A stretch of DNA of 64,000 nucleotides from Salvator merianae (GCA_003586115.2 QVOM02000090.1:12449637-12513636), one strand, 5' to 3'. Shown: positions 45,380 to 56,404, numbered from the stretch's first letter. Notes: generated by a model from the sequence alone, not told the origin. Numbers and translations: made by a program.

Positions 45380-45560
45380 TATAGCTGCCCAAGGAGCAAA
45401 AATTCTCTGGGTAGCTTACAACCCAGGAACAGATGTAAAAAAAATTAAAAATGGAAGCCAAGTAATTTAAAAAGAAAATAAAAAAGATCGCAGTGGTATT
45501 GTTGTTGTTGTTAATGGAATTGTTGTTAAGTCCCTGGGTGAATAGAAAGGTCTTCATGTG
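45380..45560 (-). mobile_element. LINE 3' region, inverted
   Basis: TAGCTGCCCAAGGAGCAAAA then TTCTCTGGGTAGCTTACAAC, an A-rich tract, and CCTGGGTGAATAGAAAGGTC then TTCATGTG. These are the familiar blocks of an inverted squamate LINE 3' region. Confidence 0.5.
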
Positions 45561-46459
45561 AATGGACATAGAAAGGCATTTGGTGGGCCTCTGAACTGAT
45601 CTCTAGCTGTGCAGGTCGATCCAAATCTGAAGTACGCGCAGGAAATTCAAGGGAGGTCTTGTATCCAAGAAGCATATTTCTGGTTGAACTGGTGGAATCC
45701 ATACTTGAATCTGCATCTGAACTGGCTTCCTGCATTTGGTTCCTGCATTTAGGTGTACACACCTGAGTCCATCTGGACCTTCTGAACTGAGTACTGACAC
45801 TGCTGCCTTTGCTCACGGTAAGCAAAGTATGCTGGGAAAGTAGGCTTGTAGGGGAACTGCATTGCTTCACACTGCCTTTCTGCACTGGGCCTTAATCTGG
45901 ATTAGATCTCGGAGTGAGGAACTGCCATTCACACGCTGGTGCAGACTACAGCAGGCTAGATTATATCCCAAGCGGATGCTGCGACTGCTCCAGATTGCAG
46001 AAAGTACGTTCCAGCAACATCCCTGCTGTCTTTTAAGAAATGCCATCGCGTGCCGTTTTTCCTCTGTGCCCAACCAGCACGCCCTGCTCCCTGGCTGTGT
46101 GTGCAGCCATCGTGCCCCCTCCTGGGGAATCCATCTTTCACTGTGCAGAAAGGGACATGATTATGGCTTTCCACTTGTCAGTCCAAAGTGAAATGTAACT
46201 TTTGTATTGGGCTGCACTCTCCAGCCAGGCATGGAAGATTTAGCGCTCGCCGCTATATTTTTGAAAGGGGCCAAATTGAAACAAAGCTGCAGCGTCATGA
46301 GAAGGCAGGCCATTCTGGCCGGCCACGTCTCTCTAGGGGGGAAGAATCCTGCATCTACTGGCCACCCGGTGCACCTGGGTGCAATTGATTCCCCCCATTT
46401 CCAACGCACTTAAACCATCTCAAACCGTCAGAAAGGAGCATTGATTTGTTCTGCGGTGG
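45561..46459. other. No recognisable feature
   Basis: Unique sequence. Overlapping opposed frames of 66-119 codons have no signatures. Confidence 0.4.
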
Positions 46460-46760
46460 AGAACAGAATGGATATAACGGAGATTACATTTTTTAAGGCG
46501 ATGATTGCTAAGGGAGGTTGAAGATAAAGCTGTATTAAATAAGAGGCCATTAGGTCTTAAAACAGAGGCACTCAGGCACTCCCTGTCCTCTGCAAGGGAG
46601 GGCGATACCTCCAGCACATGCTTCCAGCACAGGTGAGCAGAAGTGTAATGAATTCACAGGATGTAATAAACCTGATGGAAATTGGCTTAAAATAGACTTG
46701 TTGCAATAATGAATCCTCTTACAGCACACTGCACTCAAGGACTCTGTCCTCATCAAAACG
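46460..46760. promoter_or_regulatory. Putative conserved non-coding element
   Basis: GAGATTACATTTTTTAAGGC, AGATAAAGCTGTATTAAATA, GTAATGAATTCACAGGATGT and TTGCAATAATGAATCC. Repeat-free, AT-leaning. Weak call. Confidence 0.25.
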
Positions 46761-47144
46761 AGATTACAGATAGGGGGAGAAAATGGAAGCAGGCCTTATA
46801 GACTGGGGCCTTTCTAAGCAGGCATGACAGATCCTGAAAGCTGACCAATGATGGCTTATCAAGGAAAATTATGTTGAACACAGCAGTGTGGAAATGGGAA
46901 AGGCTCCCACCACAAACGGGAATGGAAGAGAAATAAGGAAGGTAGAGGGCATAGACGGAGACCCTCTTGCAAGCACTGGAGATCGCTTACATTTGATCAA
47001 ATGCCCTGGACAATGTGGAGGCTTGCAAGCTAAGAGAGCAGATGGTTTTTTTAAAAAAGCTTTGCCTCTTCTGCCTACCAATCAGAGATGCATAACTGCC
47101 TTAGAAGTGTGTTCCAGTTATGGCTGATAGTTTAGCATAATGCA
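46761..47144. other. No recognisable feature
   Basis: Unique sequence. Confidence 0.4.
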
Positions 47145-47216
47145 GGAGGATGCACGAACCGTGGCTTTTCAGATATTGCTGAGCTACGATTCCCCTCATC
47201 CCTTGGCATTCACCAG
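47145..47216. mobile_element. Half of a CCAGATGT-family MITE
   Basis: 'cttttcagatattgctgagctacgattcccctcatccctt' is a diverged 'CCAGATGTTGCTGGACTACAACTCCCATCATCCCT' arm. The second arm is not evident here. Confidence 0.5.
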
Positions 47217-47559
47217 GTGGACTAGAGCCGTGTTTATAGGTAGCAAACAAAAAGTGGCTCCAAAGCTCCTTAGGGATGGTAGTGTGTGGCCTGCGTGTCC
47301 TCATCGCGCCTCTAATCTGTCTTTTCTAACCTAGAAGGTTCACGGAGGGGGAGATAACAGACTGTCCTGTGAACAATCCCACCTGCGAACCAGCTCTAAG
47401 CCATCTCTAAGCCACTTCCAAGGCACTTAGAAAACAACTCTTAGTAAACACAACCTACGACTCTTGGGGAATGTAGTTTACAAACCCCCGCAGGGCTATC
47501 ATTTGGCCATTCCTTGCCCAGTGGCTAAGAGAGAAATTCTAAATACATTTGCTAGCGGC
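47217..47559. other. No recognisable feature
   Basis: Unique sequence between two MITE remnants. 'ctaagccatctctaagccac' is a short internal repeat near 47,395. Confidence 0.35.
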
Positions 47560-47675
47560 AGCCCTCTAGATATTCCTGAACTACAACTCCTATGCCAGTC
47601 TGCACTAGGCTGGCGGAGAAGGCTGGAAGCCAAATGCTGGGGGTTGCATGTCGTTCTGAAACATCTGGAGGGAGG
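47560..47675. mobile_element. CCAGATGT-family palindromic MITE
   Basis: CCCTCTAGATATTCCTGAAC then TACAACTCCTATGCCAG on the left, GCTGGGGGTTGCATGTCGTT then CTGAAACATCTGGAGGGA on the right. Imperfect reverse-complement arms of the same family as 12.5 kb. Confidence 0.65.
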
Positions 47676-47759
47676 CAGCTGAACACAGCTGCCATAGGGA
47701 ATAGTTTTGAGCAGATGTGTAGGTTTCTTTGTTTCTGTCTGGATAATCCAAAAGTTCAA

Positions 47760-47960
47760 ACCTCAGCTTGACTGTTAATCTATAAAGTGGAATTTGGCAC
47801 CCTAATTAAGTTTCCATGCAACTTGATACTGAGAAAATTACTGCAGTACTTTCAGAATGGTACTTAATCCCTCGCTGCTGCCTAATCTGAAAGGCCTAAT
47901 CCGTGAAGCTGACACACTTTCTTAAATGTTTTGCCATCCACCTGGCATCTACCTTCTCAG
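47760..47960. promoter_or_regulatory. Putative conserved non-coding element
   Basis: GGCACCCTAATTAAGTTTCC, GTACTTAATCCCTCG (TTAATCC) and GGCCTAATCCGTGAAGCTGA (TAATCC, TGACA-like) within 200 bp of repeat-free DNA. Confidence 0.3.
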
Positions 47961-48239
47961 CCGGTTGGCATCTGCCGTGACCTGTGCTGGCACAACACTG
48001 GATTGTTCACCTGGGAACCTGAAGCAGCCAGATCCCAGCTGAATGATCCGGTGAAGCTTGCACTGTTTGGAGGTCTTTTTTTTTTTTTTTTTGCTTCGCC
48101 GCAGGGAAATGCTGGCATTTTAAAAAGAGCCGACATTTCCCTGCGCTGTCTGAAGACCCCCTTAAATCAGCTCCCATCTCAGCTTTAGAGGGCTTTAAAC
48201 AAAGAGGCCTCCCCATAAGTTGAACCTCAGCCTAACCAA
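47961..48239. other. No gene seen; poly-T
   Basis: A poly-T run of about 18 at 48,076-48,092, otherwise unique. Confidence 0.4.
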
Positions 48240-48430
48240 GACCGCCATGTCCATAAAGACACCTTGTAAGCACCTGATGCCGCATGCAACAAATGCCACT
48301 TCAAGCATCATTTATTATGCTGCCTTTCTCAGCTTTTTTACAGCCCTCAATATGCTTGGCACTTCCAGCTAACTCGTAAAGCCGCCTTAAAATCCATCAT
48401 TTAAGAGAGTGTTTATCGTTTTGTTTCCCT
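48240..48430. promoter_or_regulatory. Putative conserved non-coding element
   Basis: GATGCCGCATGCAACAAATG, then AAGCATCATTTATTATGCTG and CATCATTTAAGAGAGTG in repeat-free DNA. Weak call. Confidence 0.25.
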
Positions 48431-48984
48431 ATACCCCATCTCCTCCTCCTCTGAAGTCCTTTACAGTCTAGGGAGCAAAAACAAAACAAAACAAACAAAA
48501 CCGGGTGGGAGGGGGAGGGATAGATCAATAAATAAATCCAGCCACTTCCCCCCTCCCAAAACGCAATGGCATGTCTTTTATTTTGTTTAGAACAGAAAAT
48601 AACTTATGAAAGATTTAATGAGTTTAGAAATCTAAAAAGGAAATGAAGTGGGAATAGATTATCAAGAGAAATAAAGGCAACCACTGGAGAGTGTAGCAAT
48701 ATTAAATATTAGGTTTCTAAACCAAATATATATAATCCATTTGGGGACTTAATGGTAGTTCTCAGAAGCACATTTATCTGTTCCTTATGGTTCAACAACC
48801 AATGTTATAAGTCCATTTATCATCGTTAGGCGGACGGGATGGAAGGCAGGAGAAGGAGGGCCAGAAAAGGGGGAAGATACGCTCCTTTGGCAGAAAGATG
48901 CAGATACCCCCAAGGAGTGACCATGACACCATAAGATGGTAGCAGAGCAGCTGCCTGGAGGACAAAGGGCCCTTGGTATGAGCA
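48431..48984. other. No recognisable feature
   Basis: An AAACAAAACAAAACAAACAAAA patch near 48,480 and AT-rich unique sequence. Confidence 0.4.
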
Positions 48985-49100
48985 TCGGCATCTCCCCAGA
49001 AGAAGGTGGTAGCAAAACAGTTCTGCACCTGCCAAGAAAACAAGGTCCGTGTGCCTGCGTGCCTGTGCCAGGAGTTGACCCTGATTCCATGGTACCTAAA
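48985..49100 (+). mobile_element. Degraded tRNA-derived SINE body
   Basis: CATCTCCCCAGAAGAAGGTG then GTAGCAAAACAGTTCTGCAC and CTGCCAAGAAAACAAGG match the SINE body at 26.4 kb. The head with its A and B boxes is not recognisable. Confidence 0.45.
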
Positions 49101-49369
49101 GTGTGCACCACCAAGCACACAGGCATCCTCACACAATCTGGCGCACTTCCAGAAATAGAATCCCAGGCCCTTCCTGCACTTACCTGTCCGTGGTTGGAAT
49201 GAGGGGTCTGGACCCTCCAGGACCACCAGTTCCATCCCCGGAAAGGGGTGATTGTAGGACTTCCTAAGTTCTTCTGCTTGACTGCTGTGACAAGCTCTGT
49301 TCAGACCTTGCTGTTTAGGGTTGGAGGAACTTTGGTGAGAATGAAGGTGGCCCTTGTGGAAATTGTGGA
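49101..49369. other. No recognisable feature
   Basis: Unique sequence. Confidence 0.35.
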
Positions 49370-49535
49370 AATCAGTGGCTACGGGCCCTCATGGACAGTG
49401 TGCCTGTGAAAGCCAGGTGAGCAGGGCAGGTGAGTGGACTTCTGTATGCAGCTAGTTGGCCACTTTGAGAACAGGCTGCTGGACCAGGTGGGCTACAGGT
49501 CCAATCCAGTGGGACATTTCTGATTTTCTTATGCC
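49370..49535 (+). mobile_element. CR1-like LINE 3' end
   Basis: TTGGCCACTTTGAGAACAGG then CTGCTGGACCAGGTGGGC, CAGTGGGACATTTCTGA and TTTTCTTATG. Diverged ACATAAG-type LINE 3' end. Confidence 0.65.
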
Positions 49536-49739
49536 GGATGAAGATGATGGAAGATAGAGACACATAAATATGCCTCTGTTGTGCAGCTGATAGGTGTGGC
49601 TTTTTGGTTGGAAGCAAACACCCAGACCTGTGAGCTCGGTTTGCTACATTTATGCCCTCTTCAAGTTTTAACACAACTTCCCAGAACAAAGACGTAATTC
49701 ATGCAAAGGAGATTTTATATGAGCCGACAGTTTTGCACA

Positions 49740-49860
49740 GTCCCTACTTTATCATTTAAAACTTTGGTTACATTTGGTACTTTTTAAGATGCCCTGGCCT
49801 GCCCAGAAAAATTAGTTCAAAGGGCAATAAATAAATGAAACTAATGAATAAATGAAGAGC
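49740..49860 (+). mobile_element. L2-like LINE 3' terminus
   Basis: GATGCCCTGGCCTGCCCAGA then AGGGCAATAAATAAATGAA, a short decayed LINE 3' end with its A/T tail. Confidence 0.4.
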
Positions 49861-50384
49861 ATAAGGATCTTCTGGCAACCGTTGGTAATTACAGCCTTTG
49901 GGTTACTTTGGGTTAGCTGTTTCACCTTCAGCCCTGATTTGGCTGGTTAATTTCACAGCCTCGTTCACTTTACTGGTCTATTTCACAGACACTGCAGCTT
50001 AACTAAGCACTAATTGACTTTTAGCATCACATCCAGGAAAAAAGTATTTCTACAGGGGACAATCTAATGCGACAAAACAAAAGCACTTTTCTCCAGTTTG
50101 TTATACAGAAGGTTCTGTTGTGGTGTTTTTTTCTTTTTAATGAGTAATTGTGTTTCTCTGTCCCTGTGGCTTTACTAACTTTATTGCTCAAACTTTATTA
50201 TTATTATTATTATTATTATTTAAAAACCATTTAAATTTAATTTAATTTTGGCAAGAGGCCCTGGATTTCCCCTCCAAATAGGGCAAAATAGAAATTTGAT
50301 AAAGAAATATGCAAAATAAACAATGGCCATGAGAAGAAACAAAGAAATTTACACGATTAATTTGGAGGATCTAAGGGCTGTTAT
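49861..50384. other. No gene seen; (ATT)n microsatellite
   Basis: About eight ATT units at 50,196-50,221, then TTTAAATTTAATTTAA. Otherwise unique. Confidence 0.5.
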
Positions 50385-50519
50385 ACTGGACTAGCAAGCA
50401 TACTTGGGGCCTCTTTTCCACATGTGGGTGTGGTCTCAGGGAGGCCCTGCCCCCTCAGCTCCACCCCCAGGGGTGGAGCCTCCCTTAGTATCTAAATGAT
50501 GTATAAGAAAGGTAGTCCA
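50385..50519. mobile_element. Truncated TTAGGGTGATT-family MITE
   Basis: 'ctggactagcaagcatactt' then GGGGCCTCTTTTCCACATG, GTGTGGTCTCAGGGAGGCCC and GGGGTGGAGCCTCCCTTAG match the interior of the adjacent palindrome and the 57.1-kb copy. The arms are incomplete. It abuts the intact palindrome. Confidence 0.6.
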
Positions 50520-50719
50520 AGGGTGATTCTGCGCTGACCTGTATACCAGATCAACGGATATATAGAGTCTCCCTTCTGCATGCTGGTGTGGTCTAAGGGG
50601 GGCTCCGCCCCCTCAGGCTGCCCCCTGGAGGTGGAGCCTCCCTTAGACCACACCGGCATACCGAAGGGAGACTCTATATATCCGTTGATCTGGTATACAG
50701 GTCAGCGCAGAATCACCCT
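50520..50719. mobile_element. Near-perfect 200-bp palindromic MITE
   Basis: The outer 56 bases (50,520-50,575) are an exact reverse complement of 50,664-50,719 by direct reading. The arms continue inward with few mismatches through GGTGTGGTCTAAGGG / CCCTTAGACCACACC to a GC-rich centre. Termini AGGGTGATTCTGCGCTGACC and its complement. Perfect arms imply a young insertion or arm homogenisation. No transposase, and no clear target-site duplication. Confidence 0.85.
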
Positions 50720-52045
50720 AACAACATGAGGATTCACAAAGGTATAAGAACAGGAAAAGGATAGGGAGATTTAAAACATTTAAAAGAAATGTTAAAATTA
50801 GAAATATTTACCAGTCTCAGCTGACATACTACGATTACTGCATTTTTGAAAAATCCTGCCACTCTTTGACAACAGAACCTAAGAGAACTGGAAGAAGAAC
50901 GGTGCAATTCTATTGGGAAGCAAGTATCATTTTGCTGCTTTGCTTACCCTCCGTGAGGCTACGTAGAGTTGCCCAACGCTATCTCTGCTATCAGCCTTAT
51001 ATTTGCCTGCCATTTGGAGTTACACCTTCCCCTCATCTGAGTGCCTTCAAAGCTTGTATACAACCAATGCAGGGAAGAGCTCACCGATCTTGAAATAGCC
51101 TCTGGATCTTTTTTTTTTTTTAAATCTCTTTGATGGGGAGGAACATGCAGGAGCTATACATACCCATAACAAAAGCCGATCCTCCTCTTTCTCAGCTAAA
51201 AAAGGAGAGGGAAAAGAAAATCTAATCTGAAGGCATCTGCTAATTGGAACACCAGGGGAGAACCATATATTCATTAAAAACGCAACAAATTGAAAAAAGC
51301 CAGCACTGCCATATTAATGAGGCAGAAGACAAATGCAGTTTCCTTCCCCCAACTCTTTATAATGAGGTTCTTTGACTCTCTCTTTTTAGCTGTAGCAGCA
51401 GTTGTGGTCATGGCCATCATCATTGCTATTTAGCATTATAAGCCACAGATTCTGGCATGCCTCTGGCATTTTCACAGCATCCTGGGCTGTGGGTCACACC
51501 TGGTGTTTAATCCGTTTTCAGGCCTTCATCTATTCTTGGGGATCACATGCCAAAAGGCATTTTCATTCCTTCTCTGGACTGCCCCCCCATCTGATCTGAA
51601 CTACCCTGTATCTGGATTATGCCAGCACTGAGACGGTTCCAAGGCAAGAGCAAATAAGGTCTGCCTCCCTCCCTCCAAAGCAGGGTTCCTCCTGATCATT
51701 CCCATGTAGCAAAACTCCAAAGCATCTTAGAGAGAGTAGCAAGTGACCCTCATGTTCCCGTCCCATCTTTTGGGTTTAATGGCTCAACAGGGGAGACCAT
51801 CTAATTGATAAGTACAAGTAGTACTGTTGACGTCTCTCCTTCCTTGTCTTAAGTCATCTCTGCTGGGTTTGGGGAGTAGGTGGGGCATGCTGATCACGCT
51901 TATTAGAGCTTTTTAGGACACCTGTCCTCAAATCCTGCTCACTGATACCATGGCACACTGCAACAAGCTCAGAACACAACCCAGTCAGTCCATTCTGTAC
52001 AGGACCTACAGGACAGAGCCGAAAAGCTGAGTAATCCTACATTCT
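50720..52045. other. No recognisable feature
   Basis: Unique sequence with a poly-T run at 51,110-51,121. Confidence 0.4.
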
Positions 52046-52049
52046 CCTC

Positions 52050-52400
52050 AGAACCAGAAATTGACTGGTAAAGCTGAAATTTCTGGCATTTCTCCCCACA
52101 GGCCCCTTTCAAAGGATGCCCTGCCAGTGTCTCTTCGGGGCTGGTTTTTCAACAGCCTCCTCATCCAACAACTGTATCTAATGTTTTCTATCAACATGCA
52201 AATGTCATGGCTGTGTAGGCGTAAAAGAAACAAGATGACAGGGACAACAATATAAATGATCTCTATTCCCACTGCCATTAATTATAGCTCTGCTTTCTTT
52301 GCTTTCTCTGTCTGTTATAAAAGCCGGCGAAGCAGCTGTTTGTACTTGAAGCTGAGGAACCCAGCCCAGATTCCTGCATCGGTGAAGCAGATTTTTAGGG
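52050..52400. promoter_or_regulatory. Putative conserved non-coding element
   Basis: Repeat-free block with a perfect octamer ATGCAAAT (52,196-52,203), AGATGACAGGGACAACAATA (TGACAG; SOX-like ACAAT), CTGCCATTAATTATAGCTCT (TAATTA) and GTTATAAAAGCCGG. One of the stronger CNE or enhancer candidates. Not testable here. Confidence 0.4.
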
Positions 52401-53096
52401 TGCGCAGAGGGAATACTCAGAGCACCGCTGGCCCTGTGTTTTCACTAAGGGAGCCAGGAATGAGGAAGCAAGAATTCTGAGCGATGCTGTTATTTGCGGT
52501 CATGTTTGCTTTGATCCAGAGATGGAGGTGTATGGTACACCTGGAGGAGAGACCATGATTGTGTCCTCTGTGAGGTTTGCCTCCCAAGGCCTTCAAATTC
52601 TAGACCTGCCATCCTTTACTGAAACAGCTGAGGAGACCTGAAATCTTCAGCACCCTCTGCCAGTTATATCTATACAAGACGTAGAAACAGTCTATTTCAT
52701 CTGTAATTGCCAAATGGAACATCCTCTACCGTCTTTCTTTAATAGCTAAAGGAGAACAAGTCCACAGTGATGCTTCCCTTCTGATTGCCCAAGTACACAG
52801 AAATGCTTATCTTCCCTCTGTGCTTCAACATCCTCAGGCTTTAGGATAGGGCTAATGGTAGTGGCGTGGGTGAAGATCAGGAGAAATATTTCCTTAAATA
52901 TATGACCATTTCCCACCATGTTACCTCCAAAGGTCAGCCCTGGAATTGTGCCTCTTTGTGGTGGATACAAAAACGGTTTGCTGCAACATTCTTGGATGCT
53001 GGCAATAGAACTTGCAACTCTTTTCTTTTCAGGCAGCTGCTACACTTTCATCTCCCCTTGATGGAAAGATTCTGTTCTCTTGCTAGGGCTAGGCTT
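52401..53096. other. No recognisable feature
   Basis: Unique sequence. The 92-codon frame at 52,866-53,144 has no signature. Confidence 0.4.
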
Positions 53097-53235
53097 AAGG
53101 GTGATTCCGCACTGGATGGGAAACTGAACCAGCAAGCATACTAAGAGCCTCCTTTCCACACACTGGTGTCATCCAAGGGAGGCCCCAACCCTAGAGGTTG
53201 GTTTAAGGGGCAGGGCCTGAGGAGAACTTCTGGAA
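53097..53235. mobile_element. TTAGGGTGATT-family MITE remnant
   Basis: AAGGGTGATTCCGCACTGGA, then CCAGCAAGCATACTAAGAGC, then GGTTTAAGGGGCAGGGCC. Left half of the family. The right arm is lost. Confidence 0.6.
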
Positions 53236-54270
53236 GGCTGCAACTGAGCAGCCCTTTAAATCTGCTTTAAAAGACGTACCAGAAACATTGAAATGAGGGT
53301 ATTAACCATTCTGGATATGCTTTATCCTTGAACTGTGGACTCTCCCTGTCTGAAGAATTTGCATACTTATCTCGATACCTCTAAGTAAATGATGTCAAGC
53401 TATACAAACTGATCACAGAAGATAAGATGTTGCAAAGAATTTCCCTTTGATGCATCAGCTCTCGGAAAGCTGAGCAGGCCTTGAAGGCCTGCAAAATAAC
53501 ACCCCCTTAAGAAAATGCAGTGAATAAATGGCAGACTATGTGATACTTTGCTTTAAACTGGATAGTAAAGATGATATACTACCGGTGGCATGGTGGATTC
53601 AACATCTAGTGGTAGCTTTTATTTTCCCCTCAAGAGTCAATAGTGCCAAATCTGCATCTCCAAAGGAATGCTAGACTATAAAAGGCAACAACAACAATTT
53701 ATTATTATAATTAATAATAATAATAATAATAATTGGTTCATTTAAAAAGGCACAGAGCATTGCTAGTTTTCTGCATCAATTTCAAGACCATTTTGGCCCT
53801 CTTAACTACATGATCTGAAATCAGAGCGCAAGATTAAACCCGTTGTATCGGAATAGTGCATAATGGCTCTGACATACATTGTTTTTCTTAGGCCTCCAGA
53901 TCTGGGAGTTAACTAGCAGGGCCCTGAAAACCAACCAGGTCAGCGCTTTTTAGTCAGAGGTTTCTGTCTAATCAGCCGGGAAGAAGGAGGCCTCAGGTCA
54001 CACATGGAAATCACTAGAGCTATTTAAGTCGCCAGAGGTTATTAATAAATCTCCCACTATTTCCTTAAGTAAATAATTGGAGGCCCATCTTTCAAACGAG
54101 TTATGTCTGGCCATGTTATGGTACCAATTTTATCCTTCCTTCTTCCCGTCACCAAACAGGAAGCACAAATCTCTGGTGACAACAATGGCAAAACTGTGAA
54201 TTATAAACATCCATGTGTCTCTCATTTGAATGCCTCCTCAAGTTTCCTTGACAGCTGGGAGTGGGGGGGG
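53236..54270. other. No gene seen; AAT-rich tract
   Basis: A TTATTATAATTAATAATAAT tract followed by more AAT units at 53,700-53,733. Otherwise unique. Confidence 0.45.
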
Positions 54271-54278
54271 GTGAGACC

Positions 54279-54314
<36 letters not shown>

Positions 54315-54388
54315 AAGAAAGAAAGAAAGAAAGGAAGAAAGAAAGAAAGGAAGGAAGGAAGGAAGGAAGGAAGGAAGGAAGGAAGGGG
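54279..54388 (+). repeat. Compound purine microsatellite (GA)n(GAAA)n(GGAA)n
   Basis: About 15 AG units, then GAAA units with a GGAA interruption, then about nine GGAA units and a G run. An all-purine strand of about 110 bp, with mirror-repeat and triplex potential. Confidence 0.9.
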
Positions 54389-54489
54389 GGGGACTCTGTT
54401 CAGTTCCACCAAAAGCTGTTTGCTGAAAAAGAACCAAGTTCAGCAGCTATATGAAAGAAACCTTTAAATATGGGGTAAACGCAAGATAC

Positions 54490-54860
54490 TTGAGATTAGA
54501 CATGTCCCAGGCAGGTCCTATCCATTCGACTTGCCCCAAACCAAGCTGGACCTGGAATACATTGCTTGTCTTGAAGGGGAAACAACCTTGCTGGGCTTGG
54601 TGACCCAGCCCAATGAGGCATTTTACAGTCACTCTGCAGCACTTTTACGGTCACATGTGGGCCTTTACGACTCCTTAAAGGGCCACTCTGGTTGTAAAAG
54701 TGCCATGAAGTGGTCTTAAAAGATGTGGTGGCCTTCTATGGCCACTCTGTGGGACTTTTATAGCCACAGCAGGTCTTTATGGTGGCCTTAAAAGGTCATC
54801 TGGATGCCAGCCCAAATTTGGGCAAATGGAGTGACCTCAGTTCAAGCTGACCAGCTGCCA
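54490..54860. repeat. Element with internal ~55-60-bp imperfect repeats
   Basis: Three diverged units begin CACTCTG: near 54,632 (CAGCACTTTTACGGTCACAT), 54,684 (GTTGTAAAAGTGCCATGAAG) and 54,743 (GGGACTTTTATAGCCACAGC). Each ends in CTTAAA(A)GG. The flank TTAGACATGTCCCAGG loosely resembles the AGAGATGTGCA MITE terminus. Probably a MITE with a tandem core. Exact ends unclear. Confidence 0.45.
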
Positions 54861-54984
54861 CGACAAAGCCGCCTCAGTTGGTTCAGTGATGCTTGGACTT
54901 GGCTCATGACAACTTGGCTAGCTACAGAGGGAGGTGGACCAGTGATCTGACTCAATACAAGACAGCTTCTGTGCGATGGCAGGG

Positions 54985-55195
54985 GGGAAATTATTGTTGT
55001 TGCGTACCATCAAGCCATGGCCAACTCGTGGTTGACTGTGTGGGAACCTCCAAGAGCACTTCTATGCAGTTTTCTTGGCAGAGATACAGAAGTGTTTTGC
55101 CATTGCCTACTTCCGAGGAGAGTCTGAGGACTGAGCCAGCAAACCTCTGCTCTCCAGGCCATTTGCTTTACTGCTGAACTACAGCCACTCCTGGA
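54985..55195 (-). mobile_element. tRNA-derived SINE, inverted, unit 1
   Basis: CCATCAAGCCATGGCCAACT then TGCAGTTTTCTTGGCAGAGA, TTTTGCCATTGCCTACTTCC and GAGGACTGAGCCAGCAAACC (degraded B box). Complement of the 26.4-kb SINE. Confidence 0.75.
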
Positions 55196-55340
55196 CTCCA
55201 TGGGCACCGCTATGCAGTTTTCTTAGCAGGAATGCAGAAGTGGTTTGCCATTGCCTGCTTCTGGGGTGAGACTGGGGATCGAACCGGCAACCCTCTGCTT
55301 TCCAGGCAGTTTGCTTTATCACTGAGCCACAGTCCCTCCC
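55196..55340 (-). mobile_element. tRNA-derived SINE, inverted, unit 2
   Basis: GTGGTTTGCCATTGCCTGCT then a perfect inverted B box GGGATCGAACC (55,275-55,285) and an inverted A-box region ACTGAGCCACAG. Adjacent to unit 1, forming an inverted version of the dimer at 26.2-26.5 kb. Confidence 0.85.
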
Positions 55341-55609
55341 TGGAGCCCCTCAAAGTTATATGTCACAGGTAAGAGACTCTGAAACCCTTCAGAGGTTGCC
55401 ACATGCTTAGGCTTACTCTTGCCACTGACACAGCGAAGTTAAGCCAGCATTACATTCCAAGTGTCTGGAAGGAACTGAATTTTCATTGTCCAAATGGAGT
55501 CCCTGAAACAGGCTTGGTCTCCATCTGTGATTCTGTCAAGTTACAAAAGAAGAGCAGATGACTAGCTTAGATTAAACGCAAACATATCAATCATATGTGC
55601 GTACACATA
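55341..55609. other. No recognisable feature
   Basis: Unique sequence. Confidence 0.35.
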
Positions 55610-55790
55610 AAACAATTTTTTGGATTAAAAACATGTGTTAATGCTCGCAGATTATCTCTCGAACGCCAATAAGAAAGGGGACTACTGCTTCCAAAGGTAT
55701 TAAAGAGATAAAGTAGGCAAGGCCAGGGAGCTTTGCAGTCTTCTAGCTGCTTTGCTTTTAATTAAAGGCTGCTGGGAATGGCTGAGCTAC
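55610..55790. promoter_or_regulatory. Putative conserved non-coding element
   Basis: TTTTTGGATTAAAAACATGT, GCAGATTATCTCTCG (GATTA/TTATC) and a perfect TTTAATTAAA palindrome (55,757-55,766) flanked by CTTTGC and GGCTGC. Repeat-free. Motif-based call. Confidence 0.35.
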
Positions 55791-56404
55791 ACAGAGGTGG
55801 GCCACCGTGCCTTTCCCGCTGTCTGGCCTCTTCTTGGATGTGGCAGGGAACAGGTTGTTCCGTGCATTTATTTTCCCTTTTAATGGTCCTGCTTATAGAC
55901 GTCCAAATGCAGGAAGAAGGAGAGGTAATTTCCCCTTACTTCCCCCAAAAGAAAGGTATAGACAAAACTCACTCCATGAGTGGTTTGAAGGATGGAAGCT
56001 GAACTCTTGCAAATTCTACCCTTGTTATGGAAAAGGACCCATTTGAGAACCGCTTCCATGTCGTTTCGACTTTGCTTCTGCACATCACGCGCATTTCTGT
56101 ACCGCAGCTATACCTCCACCAGCAGCAGACCTCACCCAGGGGGTGTCCTGGCCCAGCTGTCAGCCACACCTGGTGTGAGCCCGAGTACCTTCATGGAGGG
56201 GTCAGAACTGACCGCCTCTTCCACAACTTTATGCTGATTTCAGTGGGGAAACAATCACTGCAAAATTGCATCACTGGCATTTCCCTTGTAGTACAGTCTT
56301 TGCATTATACAAGGGCTGAGTGTCACATTTTAGTGACCATATTTAAGCAAAGCCACCCCTTTACAAGACTGCGTTGTGGGAGAGGTAGCTATACTCTGTG
56401 AGCT
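55791..56404. other. No recognisable feature
   Basis: Unique sequence. The 124-codon frame at 56,027-56,401 and its shadows have no domain signature. Confidence 0.4.

Noticed and set aside
54103..54467. Frames with RERERE / KERKKERK peptides
   Set aside because: Produced by the compound purine microsatellite.
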